A stretch of 35,421 nt of DNA from CAZHBA01 sp964530225 (GTDB lineage Bacteria > Pseudomonadota > Alphaproteobacteria > UBA6615): positions 1 to 35,421 of the forward strand of contig CAZHBA010000053.1 of NCBI GenBank assembly GCA_964530225.1, read 5' to 3'. The notes under the pieces are model-generated. The model searched no databases. It saw only the letters and a program-made list of their open reading frames with translations, and had not been told where the DNA came from. Both the position numbers and the translations under genes were made by a program. Below, one piece after another: positions 15,949-23,327 of this stretch (position 1 is the first letter of the stretch; each line of letters begins with the position of its first letter).

Positions 15949-16695
15949 TTAGCGGTGGCCGCGGTCAACGGGATCGATTTTGTCAGGAAGAAAGCTCAAA
16001 TTTGCATCGAGGACGATGTCGGCCGTTTTCCGGATATGGGAACACTGAATCGCGGCCGCAGCGTTGGCGTCACGCTTGAGAGCCGCCACCATCAAGGCTT
16101 GGTGCTCGTCCCGCTCATTGCGCTTGAGGTAGCTCACGGCAGCGGTAAGCTGACGGTAGCGGTCCACTTGGTGGACTAGCTGTTGGCAAAAACCGAGGAG
16201 CCAATGGGAATCGCAGCTGGCGATCAGCGCGTTGTGAAAATCACTATGGAGCCCTTCCCATTTGGCGTTGAACGCGTAGCCCGACTCATCCAACGAGCGC
16301 GGGGTTCGCGAAAGCCGGTGGAAAGTGAGCACGATCTGCTCTTCCCACGCTTCGCCGCCCCGTTCAATGGATTCGCGCAAGGCGATTTCCTCCAGCCAGC
16401 AGCGGGTCTTGGTCAATTCAATTAGATCTGCCTTGCTGACGCCGGCGACATGAAAACCACGCTGATCTTCGTGGCAAACAAGCCGTTCCGTCGCCAATCG
16501 GTTGAGAGCCTCACGGACCGGGCTGATTCCCGCCTGGTAGCGGCCCCGCAGATATTCAGAACGCAATTTCTCGCCAGGCCGCAGATCGCCGGTCAGGATA
16601 TCCAGGCGAATTTGATCGTATACCGCCGATGCCATAGTTGTGCTGGCGCGCTTGGCATCGCCTTGTGTTTCATCGAATTGTGTTTGCTCAACCAT
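15949..16695 (-). CDS. GntR-family transcriptional regulator (FCD type)
   Basis: A 248-residue regulator with a winged helix at about residues 17-85. The segments ASAVYDQIRLDILTGDLRPG, EYLRGRYQAGISPVREALNRL and ERLVCHEDQRGFHVAGVS are characteristic. The all-helical C-terminal FCD domain has a metal-site-like pattern: WEGLHSDFHNALIASC, then HQALMVAALKRD, then SHIRKT. FCD regulators typically repress catabolic operons and respond to a carboxylic acid. It probably controls coxMS just downstream and possibly the relic or GST operon across the divergent gap. The start is the ATG after GGAG. Five residues upstream could be added by a TTG start. Confidence 0.9.
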   Translation of the reverse strand: MVEQTQFDETQGDAKRASTTMASAVYDQIRLDILTGDLRPGEKLRSEYLRGRYQAGISPVREALNRLATERLVCHEDQRGFHVAGVSKADLIELTKTRCWLEEIALRESIERGGEAWEEQIVLTFHRLSRTPRSLDESGYAFNAKWEGLHSDFHNALIASCDSHWLLGFCQQLVHQVDRYRQLTAAVSYLKRNERDEHQALMVAALKRDANAAAAIQCSHIRKTADIVLDANLSFLPDKIDPVDRGHR

Positions 16696-16755
16696 GAGCG
16701 GCTCCCTCAAGTTACTCGCTATTGTAATCCAACTTTCGTCACAATACTAAATAAT

Positions 16756-16790
16756 TTCCAAATTATATTGAAAGGTTTACCGATTTGGAA
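16756..16790. promoter_or_regulatory. Inverted repeat upstream of the gntR-like gene
   Basis: TTCCAAAT (16756-16763) and ATTTGGAA (16783-16790) are exact inverted complements separated by 19 bases. They lie in the AT-rich gap between the regulator's start and the divergent dctP relic. The spacing is close to two helical turns per arm pair, so this could be an autoregulatory GntR/FCD operator. Confidence 0.4.
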
Positions 16791-16861
16791 TTGTATTAGT
16801 CGTACTGACCGGTAGGCACCTAAAACCAAATAAAATCACCGGTATCCAAGCGGAGAGTACG

Positions 16862-17287
16862 ATGAAAAAAAGCAAACTCAGAGTTCTAAGGGCGCTCACG
16901 TCACTGAGCGTTGGTGTGGCGTCAATAGCATTGCTGTAAACACCGGCTGCTGCTACCGAGACGATCAAATTAACTGCTATCGATGGCTATTCACCGAAAT
17001 CGATGTGGGTGCGGGAATTCATTAATTTCTATATTTCCGACATCGACAAGCGTTTGGCGAAACCCGGCAACTACAAGATCGATTGGAACCAGGCCTGGGG
17101 CGGACAGATCGTCAAGCCTAAGGGTGTCATGGGTGGCATGCAAAAGGGCTTAGGTGATATCGGCGTTGTCACCACCGTGTTCCACGCCGACAAAGTACCG
17201 TTACAGATGATAGCATGCACAACGCCGTTCGTGACAACCAAACCAGATTTAGTCTCGCGCACCGTCGACGGCTTGGCGCTTTTGTAG
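16862..17287 (+). pseudogene. Degenerate TRAP solute-binding protein (DctP) gene
   Basis: From the ATG at 16862 the frame encodes a typical signal peptide (MKKSKLRVLRALTSLSVGVA) interrupted by a TAA at 16937-16939. In the same frame it then continues TPAAATETIKLTAIDGYSPK, which looks like the cleavage site and mature start. Further on, WVREFINFYISDIDKRL, WGGQIVKPKGVMGGMQKGLG and IGVVTTVFHADKVPLQM match the first domain of DctP receptors. The frame ends at 17287, so only about 140 of the usual 330-360 residues remain. It has no DctQM partner alongside. It is a relic with a nonsense mutation and a 3' deletion, just ahead of the GST gene. Confidence 0.85.
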
Positions 17288-17343
17288 CAACCCGTTAGCT
17301 TAGTGTTTCTTTTCGTTTACTGCGGTTGCAGGGGAGGCGGTCG

Positions 17344-17958
17344 ATGTTGATTATTTGGGGGCGGCATACGTCGTCGAATGTGCAAAAGCTATTGTGGGGC
17401 TGCACCGAGATGGGCGTGGCCTACGATCGGCGTGACATGGCCGGCAAGTTCGGCCTTACCGACGAATATCTGGCCATGAACCCGAACCGCGTCGTGCCAA
17501 CCGTCGACGATGATGGATTCATCCTTTGGGAATCGAATTCCTGTCTGCGTTACCTGGCGGCCAAGCACGGTGCCGGCATATTATGGCCGGAGGATCTGCG
17601 GATGCGCGCCAATGCCGACCGCTGGATGGACTGGCAACAGACGACGCTGTGGTCTATCTTACGGGTCGCATTCCACCAATTGATTCGTACCCCCGAAGAT
17701 CAGCGGGACATGGTGGCGGTTGACCAAGCGGCCAAAGTTGGTGGTGAAGCCTTCAAAATTCTTGATGCTTGGTTGGCCGGAAAGCAATTCGTTTGCGGTG
17801 ACCAGTTCACGATGGGCGATATACCGGTCGGTTTTGTCGCCTACCGCTGGTTCGCTTTGGATATAGAGCGGATTGAGTTACCCAATGTAAAAGCTTGGTA
17901 CGAGCGTCTTTGCGGGCGCCCGGGCTATCAGGAACACATAATGATCCCGCTGGAATAA
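17344..17958 (+). CDS. Glutathione S-transferase family protein
   Basis: A 204-residue GST. The thioredoxin-like N-terminal domain starts LIIWGRHTSSNVQKLLWGCT, with the catalytic Ser/Thr region at residues 9-11. The cis-Pro segment NRVVPTVDD and glutathione-binding ESNSCLRYLA follow. The helical C-terminal domain ends FTMGDIPVGFVAYRWF and VKAWYERLCGRPGYQEH. It could detoxify or isomerise a pathway intermediate, like maleylpyruvate isomerase types. It is the first gene of a tight rightward operon. GGGGAGG precedes the ATG at six bases. A longer in-frame start six codons upstream overlaps this ribosome site and is less likely. Confidence 0.9.
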   Translation: MLIIWGRHTSSNVQKLLWGCTEMGVAYDRRDMAGKFGLTDEYLAMNPNRVVPTVDDDGFILWESNSCLRYLAAKHGAGILWPEDLRMRANADRWMDWQQTTLWSILRVAFHQLIRTPEDQRDMVAVDQAAKVGGEAFKILDAWLAGKQFVCGDQFTMGDIPVGFVAYRWFALDIERIELPNVKAWYERLCGRPGYQEHIMIPLE

Positions 17959-17979
17959 GCCGGGACGTGGGGAGAGAAA

Positions 17980-18849
17980 ATGCTGATATTTAAAGACCGT
18001 GTTCCCTATTCGGCGATTGTCGACCGGCCGTTAATGAAACTGCCCGATGGCAAGCGCATGGCGGTGTGGTTTATCGCTAATGTTGAAGACTGGGATATCG
18101 CCCGGCCGATGCCGCGTACGGTGTTACCGCCACCCATGGGCGTGCCGTTGTTGCCCGATCTGCCCAACTGGGCGTGGCACGAATACGGCATGCGGGTCGG
18201 CTTTTGGCGCATAGCCGAGACCTTCCAGAAATATGGTATCCGCCCTACCATGGCGGTCAATGGCCGGGTTTGCGAGAACTATCCGCGCATCGCCGAAGAG
18301 GCGCTCAAGCTCGATTGGGAGTTTATGGGCCACGGTTACGTGCAAGGGCCGATGCACAAGCATGACGACCAGCAGGAGCAGATCGACCGCGCCTGCGCGG
18401 CGATCGAAAAGTTCAGCGGCAAGAAAGTGCGGGGCTGGGAAAGCCCCGGCCTGACGGAGACCTTTCAGACTATCGATTTTCTTGCTCGCGCTGGTGTCGA
18501 ATATGTCGCCGACTGGGTGCTCGACGACCAGGTAGTCGAGATTGAGACCACGGAAGGGCCGATGTATTCCGTACCCTACACGGTCGAAACCAACGACATC
18601 TCGATGATGGCGCTGCAGCAGCATTCATCGGACGAGATGTTTAAGCGCTCTAAGGACCAGTTCGATCGCCTGTATATGGAAAGCGAAACGTCGACGCGGA
18701 TCATGTCGATCAGCCTGCACATGTATCTGACCGGCGCGCCGCACCGCATCCGCTACCTCGAGGAAATTATCGAATACATGCAAGGCCATGAGGGCTGCGC
18801 TATCATGACCGGCGAGGAAATCCTCGATTGGTATCTGGCAGTCCGGTAG
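17980..18849 (+). CDS. Polysaccharide deacetylase/allantoinase (NodB/PuuE)-type hydrolase
   Basis: A 289-residue NodB-homology protein of the cytoplasmic PuuE-like type, with no signal peptide. Visible segments are MAVWFIANVEDWDIARPMPR (the Asp motif), YGIRPTMAVNGRVCENYP, the His motif EFMGHGYVQGPMHKH, and GWESPGLTETFQTIDFLA. SISLHMYLTGAPHRIRYLEE is the final His motif. In catabolic clusters such enzymes hydrolyse cyclic or linear amides rather than polysaccharide. It starts 21 bases after the GST gene with GGGGAGAG. An 85-base part (18531-18615) has a 95% identical copy at 30695-30779, pointing to a lost or distant paralogue. Confidence 0.87.
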   Translation: MLIFKDRVPYSAIVDRPLMKLPDGKRMAVWFIANVEDWDIARPMPRTVLPPPMGVPLLPDLPNWAWHEYGMRVGFWRIAETFQKYGIRPTMAVNGRVCENYPRIAEEALKLDWEFMGHGYVQGPMHKHDDQQEQIDRACAAIEKFSGKKVRGWESPGLTETFQTIDFLARAGVEYVADWVLDDQVVEIETTEGPMYSVPYTVETNDISMMALQQHSSDEMFKRSKDQFDRLYMESETSTRIMSISLHMYLTGAPHRIRYLEEIIEYMQGHEGCAIMTGEEILDWYLAVR

Positions 18850-18935
18850 CGCAACGGGAAGCCGCGACCGGGCCGGCGAACCGCTATTATGGGTCGTCGA
18901 TCACGAAGCGGGATACTAGGGAGGAAATCGTTATC

Positions 18936-19727
18936 ATGGCATTGAGTGAACAGCAGATTGCCCAAGCTGTCGAACACCTCGCAGGTTCGCACCAGCAGAA
19001 GCAACCGTTGTCGGCATTGCCCGACGATTGCCTGCCGGTCACCGCCGCCGATGCGATGGCTATTCAGATGGCGCTAAACGAGAGAAACGGCGTCGACCCC
19101 GGTGGCTGGAAGGTCGGCTTCACCAGTGCGGCCTTACTGGAGAAGGCCGGCGCTATTGGGCCGATGCTCGGTGCCATGCCGAAGCGCTTGATCCAGACGA
19201 GCCCGGCAACCTTCAGTCGTGATGATTTCACCGTGCCGGTGATCGAGTTCGAGATCGGCTACCGCATGAGCGCCGACCTGCCGCCGCGCGGTAGCGGTTA
19301 TAGCCAGGACGAAGTGCTGGCGGCCGTCGACAGCGCCATCATCGGCATCGAAATTGCTGACCCCCATTACGAAGAGGTTTTTTCGCAGCCAATTCCCAGT
19401 TTGATTGCCGATAACGGCGTCGCCGGCGGCTTTGTCGTCGGACCCGATATCCCCGATTGGCGCGATCGCGATTTGACGGAAATTACTATCGCCGCGTTCG
19501 CTGATGGCGGGCAGGCAGGCGAGGGATTTTCGCGCGAGGGCCGCTGCGATACCGCCTGGGTTTTGACGTGGACAGCCAACAAGGTGGCGCAGTACGGCGC
19601 CGGTCTCAAAGCTGGTGATTACGTCACCACCGGCGCTGCCGCGCCGCCGGTCTTTCTCGATACGCGCAGCGAGTGGCGGGGCCGCTTCGGCGGGATCGGC
19701 GAGGTGACGGTGCGGTTTATCGATTGA
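18936..19727 (+). CDS. 2-keto-4-pentenoate hydratase/FAH-family enzyme (MhpD-like)
   Basis: A 263-residue member of the hydratase/decarboxylase branch of the fumarylacetoacetase superfamily. Diagnostic parts are GGWKVGFTSAALLEKAGA and the metal-ligand Glu pair in VIEFEIGYRMS. Others are GIEIADPHYEEVF, IADNGVAGGFVVGP, and the C-terminal GDYVTTGAAAPPVFL. The family hydrates 2-oxopent-4-enoate or decarboxylates oxalocrotonate in meta-cleavage pathways. The start chosen is the ATG 11 bases after GGGAGG. A longer frame reaching back into the deacetylase gene lacks support. It lies between the deacetylase and the nitroreductase in the same operon. Confidence 0.87.
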   Translation: MALSEQQIAQAVEHLAGSHQQKQPLSALPDDCLPVTAADAMAIQMALNERNGVDPGGWKVGFTSAALLEKAGAIGPMLGAMPKRLIQTSPATFSRDDFTVPVIEFEIGYRMSADLPPRGSGYSQDEVLAAVDSAIIGIEIADPHYEEVFSQPIPSLIADNGVAGGFVVGPDIPDWRDRDLTEITIAAFADGGQAGEGFSREGRCDTAWVLTWTANKVAQYGAGLKAGDYVTTGAAAPPVFLDTRSEWRGRFGGIGEVTVRFID

Positions 19728-19746
19728 AATGCAATAAGGAGCAATT

Positions 19747-20334
19747 ATGGATGCAACGGTAAAACAACCGTGGAGCTTGCATGACGGTTTGCTGAGCCGC
19801 CAGTCGGTGCCGCCGCACCTGGTCGATGGACCGGCGCCCTCGCAGACTGATATCGATGATATGCTGGCCGCGGCAGTTTGTGCGCCCGATCATGGCGCCA
19901 CTCGGCCCTGGCGGTTTCACATTATTCAAGGTGGGGCGCTGAACCGGTTGGGGGGTTTGTTTGTCGAGGCGCTGAAAAAACGCGAGCCCGATGCACCGCC
20001 CGAGACCATCGAGAAAGAGCGTAACCGACCGTTACGTGTGCCGCTGATTATTACCGCTTGCGCCAAGATCGATCAGTCTCGATCCAATATTCCGGCGGTC
20101 GAGCAGATCGTCACGGTTGCCACGGCTTGCCAGAATATTTTGCTAACGGCGCACGATAAGGGCTACGGAGCGATGATACTGACCGGCTTGAACGCTCGCG
20201 ACCCCCACATCAAGGCTGCGTTCGGGCTCGAAGGCCCAGACGAAATCGTCGGCTTCATCTATATCGGTACGCTGTCCGGCCCGGCGATTGAAAAGGAACG
20301 CCCCGATCCATCGAAATTCACGACTATTTGGTAA
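19747..20334 (+). CDS. Nitroreductase-family flavoprotein (YdjA-like)
   Basis: A 195-residue nitroreductase-fold protein. The YdjA-type N-terminus is visible: LLSRQSVPPHLVDGPAPSQ, then AVCAPDHGATRPWRFHII. The C-terminal FMN segment AACQNILLTAHDKGYG is present as ATACQNILLTAHDKGYGAMI, followed by IVGFIYIGTLSG. It binds FMN and uses NAD(P)H to reduce a nitro, quinone or enone group. It is 19 bases from the preceding stop, with AAGGAG before the ATG, so it is translated in the same operon. Confidence 0.88.
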   Translation: MDATVKQPWSLHDGLLSRQSVPPHLVDGPAPSQTDIDDMLAAAVCAPDHGATRPWRFHIIQGGALNRLGGLFVEALKKREPDAPPETIEKERNRPLRVPLIITACAKIDQSRSNIPAVEQIVTVATACQNILLTAHDKGYGAMILTGLNARDPHIKAAFGLEGPDEIVGFIYIGTLSGPAIEKERPDPSKFTTIW

Positions 20335-20382
20335 TAGAGATCATTTGACGACCACAATAAGAAGAAAAATAGGATTAGCACG

Positions 20383-20937
20383 ATGAGCCAGTTTTCGACC
20401 CCCGACGATCTCCAGCATGTGACCTACTACAAGGCGTCCAGCGACGGCCGCGTGGTGGCGATCCACATCCGCGGCGAATTCGACGAATTCGAGCGGTTTC
20501 CGCCGTTTATGACCACCGAGGAAGAGCACGAGCATATCCGCAAGTCATATAACGTCGATCCCGAATCCGAGCGCCGCAACAAGGCGCACATCACCCACGA
20601 CGACTGGCCGTTGCAGGTGATCGTGCTGAACCGCGATCCCGGCGGTACCACACAGGCGCACTATCATGTGCCCGACGAGCCGTTGCCCGAGCAGGCGACG
20701 CGCCATCAGATTTTGCTATGCCAGCGTGGCCGCGCGCGCATCGGTATCGTGACCACCGAGGGTGATCCGCTGGGCGATGTCATCTTAAATCCCCACGATC
20801 TGGTGCTAATGATGGAAGGGCACGAAGTCGAGTTCCTGGAGAAGGGTACACGACTGGTCGAAATCAAGCAGGGGCCATTCCCGGTTACCGACGAGGCCGA
20901 TAAGGTCGACCTTAAGGTAAAGGCGGTGGCGGAATGA
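20383..20937 (+). CDS. Cupin-like protein of unknown specificity
   Basis: A 184-residue protein predicted to be a single cupin barrel. Candidate metal ligands occur in PGGTTQAHYHVPDE (about residues 86-99), including two His and a Glu, and the second motif region contains LNPHDLVLMMEGHEVEFLEK. The N-terminal 60 residues (YYKASSDGRVVAIHIRGEFD and a charged EEEHEHI stretch) have no family I recognise. The stop overlaps the next gene's start by four bases (ATGA), which implies translational coupling with the FAH hydrolase. A ring-opening dioxygenase or an isomerase is plausible but unproven. Confidence 0.7.
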   Translation: MSQFSTPDDLQHVTYYKASSDGRVVAIHIRGEFDEFERFPPFMTTEEEHEHIRKSYNVDPESERRNKAHITHDDWPLQVIVLNRDPGGTTQAHYHVPDEPLPEQATRHQILLCQRGRARIGIVTTEGDPLGDVILNPHDLVLMMEGHEVEFLEKGTRLVEIKQGPFPVTDEADKVDLKVKAVAE

Positions 20938-21986
20938 AGCTCGCGACGTTTCGGGTCGAGACCCCGGTCGGTCCGTTCGACCGTTTTGGCGTGGTGCTAC
21001 TCGACGGCGGCCCCAGCGACACCATCGAAAATTCACGCCAGGGTAGGGGGCGGCTCGTCGACGTCAACTTCGCCCATGCGGCCATGGAGGCCGACGGCGG
21101 CAGTCTGAACCCGACCGGACGTGCCGACGCATTCTGCCCGTCCGACCTGCAGCGTTATGGCGAACTGCACGGAACAGACTGGAGCTTAGTGAAGGAGGCC
21201 GTTGCGTGGGCTGAAGCCCATTCCGACGCCGAGGGCCCGCGCGGCGAAACGCTGGTTTGGGCTTTGAACGATATTGCCTTGCAGCCACCGATCGCGCGGG
21301 TGCCGGTACTGCGCGACTTCGCGGCGTTCGAAGATCATCTTGAGAACACCTTCGGCAAGATGGGGTTGTCGATTCCACCGGCCTGGTACGAGCAGCCGAC
21401 GGCGTTCAAGGGTAATTCGACCACCACCTTTGGCCACGACACCAAGGTGCCGTGGCCGCGCTACACCAAAAAGCTCGATTACGAGCTAGAGGTCGCCGCG
21501 GTTATCGGCAAGCCGGCGTTCAATGTCGGCGTCGACAGCGCCGCCGACTACATCATGGGCTACACCTTACTCAATGACTTTTCGGCCCGCGACACTCAGC
21601 GCGGCGAGATGAACGTCAGCACCGGCCCCTACAAGGGTAAGGATTTTGCCTGGGGCCTGGGACCGTGGATTGTCACGCCAGACGAATTCGGCGAGCCGGC
21701 CGACCTGCAGATGGCGGTTCGCATCGACGGCGAAGTGTGGGCGGAATCGACGCCGGGACCTATGCATTGGACATTTCCCGAGGCGATTTCCTACACCTCG
21801 CAAGACGAGTTGCTGAATGTTGGCGAGGTTCTGGGCTCGGGCACCGTCAACAGCGGCTGCGGGTTCGAGATAGATCGCTGGATCGCGCCAGGCGCCGTGG
21901 TCGAGTTGGAAGCCGATCGCATCGGCGTGCTGCGCCACCACATCGCCGAACCTGAGGGAGAGCCGATCCGTTGGCGGCGAGGGTAA
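20934..21986 (+). CDS. Fumarylacetoacetate hydrolase family protein
   Basis: A 350-residue FAH-family protein with an N-terminal domain (1-115) and the catalytic FAH domain. Landmarks are PRYTKKLDYELEVAAVIGKP with the metal-ligand Glu pair, GYTLLNDFSARDTQ, and KGKDFAWGLGPWIVTPDEFG. VGEVLGSGTVNSGCGFEIDR and the closing DRIGVLRHHIAEPEG also fit. Members split C-C bonds in acylpyruvates or fumarylacetoacetate-like diketones with divalent metal. It is coupled to the upstream cupin by a 4-base overlap and followed after 6 bases by a decayed 2OG-Fe(II) oxygenase. With the MhpD-like gene, this suggests a ring-fission pathway. Confidence 0.9.
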   Translation: MKLATFRVETPVGPFDRFGVVLLDGGPSDTIENSRQGRGRLVDVNFAHAAMEADGGSLNPTGRADAFCPSDLQRYGELHGTDWSLVKEAVAWAEAHSDAEGPRGETLVWALNDIALQPPIARVPVLRDFAAFEDHLENTFGKMGLSIPPAWYEQPTAFKGNSTTTFGHDTKVPWPRYTKKLDYELEVAAVIGKPAFNVGVDSAADYIMGYTLLNDFSARDTQRGEMNVSTGPYKGKDFAWGLGPWIVTPDEFGEPADLQMAVRIDGEVWAESTPGPMHWTFPEAISYTSQDELLNVGEVLGSGTVNSGCGFEIDRWIAPGAVVELEADRIGVLRHHIAEPEGEPIRWRRG

Positions 21987-21992
21987 CGTTAC

Positions 21993-22359
21993 GTGGCTTC
22001 CGGATCTGAAATTCCGATCCTCGACATTTCGGCTGTTGCCGGTGGCGTTCCCGGAGGGATTGGAGAGTTGGCAGACCAAATTGGTGCCGGCGCGCATACC
22101 GATTACGGCAACATCACTTTGCTGCTACCCGATGCGATGGACCAACGACATCTACGTATCTACCTCGTATCGGGTGCGCATTCTTGAATAGGAGTGCTAT
22201 TCGATAGTGTTTTTTCTCGATCTCAATTTGGACGCCGATATCACGGTATTACCGGGTTGTGCCAGCAACGACCGTCCAGCCAAGCACTCGCCGAAAATCG
22301 GCGCTGAATATTGGAAGGTACGGCTCGACGCGACGCGGGAATTCCGCCGTGACATGTGA
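21993..22359 (+). pseudogene. Internally deleted 2-oxoglutarate/Fe(II) oxygenase (isopenicillin-N-synthase-like) relic
   Basis: Three pieces of one family are stitched together. A GTG at 21993 begins SGSEIPILDISAVAGG, the usual N-terminal strand. After only about 10 more residues comes GAGAHTDYGNITLLLPDA, the HxD iron motif that normally lies some 170 residues further on. The frame stops at 22187. In another frame, 22198-22359 encodes SIVFFLDLNLDADITVLPG and PKIGAEYWKVRLDATREF, the family's C-terminal strands. Most of the jelly-roll is gone and there is a frameshift, so it is dead. It lies exactly where an operon gene would be, between the FAH and GST genes. Confidence 0.85.
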
Positions 22360-22490
22360 ACTGTCGGATTGACGACGGGAACATTTGCCGATATTTCCGT
22401 GGCGACCATGTTTCGGGGAGCATTCGTTATTGACCCGTATCCGGAGGTCCGTCGGTAGTCCGGAGATTTAACAAAAATAAGGAGAGAGAT

Positions 22491-23195
22491 ATGATCCGCA
22501 CCTATTCCTGGCCGACCCCCAACGGCCACAAAGTGCATATCATGCTGTACGAATGCGGTCTCGAGCACGAGGTCATCCCCATCGATATTGCTAAAGGCGA
22601 TCAGTTCGATCCCTATTTTCTCTCGATCAGTCCCAACAACCGCATCCCCGCCATCGTCGATAGTGACGGTCCGGACGGTGAGGAAATCTCGGTGTTTGAG
22701 ACAGCGGCGATCCTCTACTACCTGGCCAACAAGACCGGCAAGTTTCTGCCGTCCCTGGCCGGCGACCCGCGTGGGCACTACAAGGTCATGGAATGGCTGG
22801 AGTGGCAAATGGGTGGCATCGGTCCGATGATGGGCCAGTCGAACCATTTCCGCAGCTACGCCAAGGAAAAGCTTACCTACGCCATCGACCGTTACGTCGG
22901 CGAAACAACGCGGCTATTCGGGGTTGCCGACACACGGCTCGGCGAGACCCGGTTTCTTGGCGGCGATGACTACACTATCGCCGACATTGCCTGCTTCCCA
23001 TGGATGCGTGGTTGGGAGCGCCAGCAGGTGCCGCTTGATGAATTTCCCAATGTGAAACGTTGGCTCGATGAGATCGCTGCCCGGCCTGCCGTCAAGCAGG
23101 GTCTCGACGTGCTGAAGGACAAGCGCCGGTCGAGCCCGCCGAAGGGTAAGGAATGGGAAATCATGTTCGGTAAGGAGCAGTTCAAGCGGCACTAA
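22491..23195 (+). CDS. Glutathione S-transferase family protein (nu-class/YfcG-like)
   Basis: A 234-residue GST. The N-terminal domain reads MIRTYSWPTPNGHKVHIMLY, with the TPNGxK motif of YfcG/Ure2-like disulfide reductases. SPNNRIPAIVD carries the cis-Pro, and FETAAILYYLANKTG the glutathione Glu. The C-terminal domain includes EWLEWQMGGIGPMMGQSNHF and DYTIADIACFPWMRGW. YfcG-like enzymes use glutathione disulfide chemistry. The specific partner here is unknown. GGAGAG precedes the ATG. It is the last gene of the operon, followed by a palindromic repeat. Confidence 0.92.
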   Translation: MIRTYSWPTPNGHKVHIMLYECGLEHEVIPIDIAKGDQFDPYFLSISPNNRIPAIVDSDGPDGEEISVFETAAILYYLANKTGKFLPSLAGDPRGHYKVMEWLEWQMGGIGPMMGQSNHFRSYAKEKLTYAIDRYVGETTRLFGVADTRLGETRFLGGDDYTIADIACFPWMRGWERQQVPLDEFPNVKRWLDEIAARPAVKQGLDVLKDKRRSSPPKGKEWEIMFGKEQFKRH

Positions 23196-23209
23196 TCCAC
23201 AATAAAGCC

Positions 23210-23254
23210 CCTCATCCTTCGAGACGCGATCTATGATCGCTCCTCAGGATGAGG
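23210..23254. repeat. REP-like palindromic element
   Basis: CCTCATCCT (23210-23218) and AGGATGAGG (23246-23254) are perfect 9-bp outer arms. The inner part, TCGAGACGCGA ... TCGCTCCTC, pairs partly. The CCTCATCCTTCGAGACGC / CTCCTCAGGATGAGG form is a very common intergenic palindrome in Alphaproteobacteria. Placed 15 bases after the GST stop, it may protect or end the operon mRNA. Only one copy was seen in this window. Confidence 0.75.
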
Positions 23255-23327
23255 AAGTGGTTTGGGTGAGGGTGATTTAATGCAGGTGTTACTAGCTGAT
23301 ACGCCCCGGATAGCCTACCTATAGGCC

